A stretch of 7,561 bases of DNA from Methyloceanibacter sp. (GTDB lineage: Bacteria; Pseudomonadota; Alphaproteobacteria; Rhizobiales; Methyloligellaceae): positions 1-7,561 of the forward strand of contig JAENXG010000120.1 of assembly GCA_016649675.1 (NCBI GenBank), read 5' to 3'. Of the stretch, positions 6,108 to 7,561 are shown piece by piece. Positions within the stretch are counted from its first letter, which is position 1. Each line of letters opens with the position of its first letter. A model generated the notes under the pieces. That model was not told the DNA's origin. It did no database searches and worked only from the letters and a program-made list of their open reading frames with translations. The position numbers and the translations under genes were made by a program.

Positions 6108-6147
6108 GCATTAACGCTCGGCTTGGTCCAAGGCAAGGGGTGCATGC

Positions 6148-6343
6148 ATGGTCGATGACCTGCCCTACCGAATCGAACTCTGGAATGAGGACCAAGCGGG
6201 TCGAGACGCTAGCCCTGACGGGCGACTTCCTCACAGCAAAAGCCGCTTTCGAGGCCGCAGTGAAGCGAAGGCCGGGAGAGCCGATCCTCTTATGCGACCG
6301 CGCGCGCATCGTCATGCGGGCTGAGGGGAAGCCGCGGCTGTAG
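6148..6343 (+). pseudogene. Small hypothetical gene broken by a one-base frameshift
   Basis: The ATG at 6148 has a good ribosome binding site (AAGGGG at 6135-6140, 7 nt spacing) and begins MVDDLPYRIELWNED. After about codon 16 that frame degenerates into an Arg/Ser/Pro-rich product. The next frame carries a protein-like continuation, VETLALTGDFLTAKAAFEAA then VKRRPGEPILLCDRARIVMR, to TAG at 6341-6343. Removing one base near 6188-6201, for example one G from the GGG at 6198-6200, joins them into a single 64-residue protein. It resembles small uncharacterised proteins I recall from Hyphomicrobiales with a DLPYRIELW-like start and a KRRPG motif; I know no function. It could be a recent pseudogene, a sequencing error or, less likely, a programmed shift; no slippery heptamer is apparent. 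Confidence 0.6.
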
Positions 6344-6435
6344 CGCGCGGGCCGCCGGAGCGTTGCTGATGGGCATCGACGAGGAGATCATTGTGGTGCC
6401 CGGCCGCCGGACAGTTCAAGCGCCTGCGCGCGAGC

Positions 6436-7116
6436 TCAGCTCACAGCCGCTTTCGGCTGAGAATTGAGGATCGCCGCCAGCTCGTCCAAGGCCTGCATGG
6501 TGTCGAGCAGGGCTGCCGACACGGCGTCCGGCGGCGGCGCTTCTGCCGGAACCTCGTCGATGAAGGCATAGCCGTCGAGGATCTCGAGCGCCCGCTCCAT
6601 GGCGCGGACCGCTGCCTCGTTCTTCTTGACGTTGTCCTTGGCGGATTGCTCGTGCCAGTCGAGCACGCGCGCGAGCGCGTTGTCCTCGCCGTTGGCCTTG
6701 CGCTTGACCCGCGCGCGTAGCCTAGCCGCGCGCTCGATGGCCCGGCTCTGGCTCAAGAGGCTCGATTGGCGGAAGGCAATGTCCTCACGGATGGCCTGCT
6801 CGATCAGGGCGCCGATGTCCAGTGAGGTCAATTCGTGCTCGGCATGGATGATGAGCCCGAGCTTCTGCGCGATGATCTCTATGGCGCTGCCGTCGGAATT
6901 GTCCGGCCGGGCGGGTTCGATCTCGCCGGTCGTGTCGTAGCGCTCGCGCCGATTTTCGTCGGACAGCACGTCGTGGGCGGTGGCGAGCGCGCTAAACGCT
7001 TCGACCGATCCGCCGCTGTCAGGGTGCGAGATTTTGGCTTTGCGCCGGTAGGCTCGGCGTACGTCTTCCTTGGTGGCACCCCGTTTGATGCCCAATAGGC
7101 GATAAAGGTCGATCAT
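6436..7116 (-). CDS. J-domain (DnaJ-like) protein with non-canonical C-terminus
   Basis: A 226-residue protein with an N-terminal J domain at about 2-63: DLYRLLGIKRGATKEDVRRA, the diagnostic HPD at 31-33 followed by SGG, and the helix with ENRRERYDTTGE. HPD is the motif that stimulates DnaK ATPase, so the protein is probably a DnaK co-chaperone. There is no Gly/Phe linker, zinc-finger CxxCxGxG repeat or canonical DnaJ C-terminal domain, so it is not DnaJ itself. Residues about 125-180 are charged and helix-rich (RAIERAARLRARVKRK, AAVRAMERALEIL) and may form a coiled coil. The tail from 188 is Ala/Pro-rich, then helical. The start at 7116 fits the J-domain start MIDLYRLLG; a run of five G about 10 nt upstream may serve as ribosome binding site. 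Two hairpins lie directly upstream. The client is unknown. Confidence 0.92.
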   Translation of the reverse strand: MIDLYRLLGIKRGATKEDVRRAYRRKAKISHPDSGGSVEAFSALATAHDVLSDENRRERYDTTGEIEPARPDNSDGSAIEIIAQKLGLIIHAEHELTSLDIGALIEQAIREDIAFRQSSLLSQSRAIERAARLRARVKRKANGEDNALARVLDWHEQSAKDNVKKNEAAVRAMERALEILDGYAFIDEVPAEAPPPDAVSAALLDTMQALDELAAILNSQPKAAVS

Positions 7117-7121
7117 CGACT

Positions 7122-7153
7122 GAAGACCCCCGTCTTCCCTCGGCCCGAGGGAA
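7122..7153 (-). promoter_or_regulatory. Two overlapping hairpins in the J-domain gene leader
   Basis: On the minus strand TTCCCTCG-GGC-CGAGGGAA (7153-7135) is followed by GAAGAC-GGGG-GTCTTC (7137-7122). Both stems are perfect (8 and 6 bp) and share three bases, so full pairing of one shortens the other. The second hairpin ends 5 nt before the start codon and carries the only G-rich ribosome-binding-like stretch in its loop. Confidence 0.45.
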
Positions 7154-7356
7154 ACTCGTGCGCTGGCTCAGTGTCGATGGGAGTTGTGGCCAAAATTTAG
7201 CAAGGGCTCGGCTTCGAATTCATCCGATGCGAATGCAAAGGCCTGCGATGCGCTCCACTTCCAAATAGCAAGTGGGTATGCTTGAATTCGCGGAAGGCAT
7301 CGTTGAGGAGGCGCATTCACTTCCAAAATTAATACCAGAGGTATGGGGGGGTATCG
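7154..7356. other. AT-richer intergenic stretch
   Basis: This segment is visibly less GC-rich than the rest. It holds a 10-bp direct repeat CACTTCCAAA (7256-7265 and 7318-7327), two GAATTC sites, and a small hairpin ATACC-AGA-GGTAT (7332-7344). Promoters for the divergent J-domain and secreted-protein genes must lie around here, but I cannot assign convincing boxes. Confidence 0.4.
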
Positions 7357-7561
7357 ATGAGAAGTCTTGTGCTGGCTCTGCTCTTTTCTGGCTTGGTGCT
7401 CAACGTCGCTCACTCTGCTCAGTCCGAAGGGCGTAGGATGCTCGTATTCGCACTATACGGGGCGTCCGGCACGCCGGGCAGTGCGGCGACAACGACCGTG
7501 ATAGATTTCTCTACCCAGGTTGCCTGCAGGGAAGCGCGGGATGAGTTGCAGAGCAACACGA
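7357..7561 (+). CDS. Small secreted hypothetical protein, 3' end cut off
   Basis: The ATG at 7357 follows a run of seven G (7345-7351) at 5-nt spacing, a plausible ribosome binding site. The visible 68 residues begin with a signal peptide, MRSLVLALLFSGLVLNVAHS, probably cleaved near AHSA-Q. The mature part includes LVFALYGASGTPGSAATTTV and a pattern F-x5-C-x2-A-x3-L (FSTQVACREARDEL). I recall this pattern from short periplasmic proteins of unknown function in Hyphomicrobiales, where a second cysteine often follows near the C-terminus; that part lies outside the window. Codon use is less G/C-biased than in the housekeeping genes. No function is assigned. Confidence 0.62.
   Translation, partial: MRSLVLALLFSGLVLNVAHSAQSEGRRMLVFALYGASGTPGSAATTTVIDFSTQVACREARDELQSNT

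Noticed and set aside
6350..6411. 10-bp direct repeat GGCCGCCGGA (6350-6359 and 6402-6411)
   Set aside because: Short and GC-rich; likely by chance in this composition.
6369..6467. Plus-strand 32-codon ORF starting MGIDEEIIVVPGRR
   Set aside because: Reasonable first residues but very short, weak ribosome site, and it overlaps the end of the J-domain gene; not enough support.
7168..7413. Minus-strand 81-codon open frame
   Set aside because: Lies across an AT-richer intergenic stretch and the start of the secreted-protein gene, with no ribosome site or recognisable features.

Overview
This GC-rich window has the gene content and style of an alphaproteobacterial chromosome, most likely Hyphomicrobiales (Rhizobiales). 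The pointers are an ELM1-like protein beside trxB, a YcbB-type L,D-transpeptidase, a class-III-like PPK2 and strong G/C bias at third codon positions. I see no tRNA, rRNA, CRISPR array, transposase or phage gene. Genus cannot be fixed from this sequence.

Layout. Positions 1-215 are the 3' end of an ELM1-like gene, followed by thioredoxin reductase trxB (324-1286). A compact same-strand cluster comes next: a polyphosphate kinase 2 family gene (1387-2265), inorganic pyrophosphatase ppa (2298-2828) and a membrane-anchored SNase-like nuclease (2821-3402) that overlaps ppa by 8 nt. A large periplasmic L,D-transpeptidase gene (3445-5247, minus) converges on it. About 590 bases (5248-5833) then hold no convincing protein gene but many strong inverted repeats. 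Positions 5834-6435 hold two small doubtful genes: a minus-strand ORF (5834-6055) and a plus-strand gene broken by a one-base frameshift (6148-6343). A J-domain gene lies on the minus strand (6436-7116). The window ends in the start of a small secreted protein gene (7357 onward, truncated).

How the genes fit together. TrxB keeps thioredoxin reduced. PPK2 and PPase act on polyphosphate/nucleotide and pyrophosphate pools and are probably cotranscribed with the nuclease. The transpeptidase remodels peptidoglycan in the periplasm. The J-domain protein is probably a DnaK co-chaperone. Apart from the polyphosphate/pyrophosphate pair this is mostly ordinary housekeeping.

The most unusual signal is on the minus strand at about 5356-5523, upstream of the transpeptidase. 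It comprises a TAAAAT box, then a long stem-loop capped by a GCAA (GNRA) tetraloop, a small hairpin, and a terminator-like hairpin followed by five U. All three imperfect positions in the long stem are G-U pairs only if the minus strand is transcribed. I interpret it as a candidate undescribed small RNA of about 170 nt or a structured leader; this rests on hand folding only.
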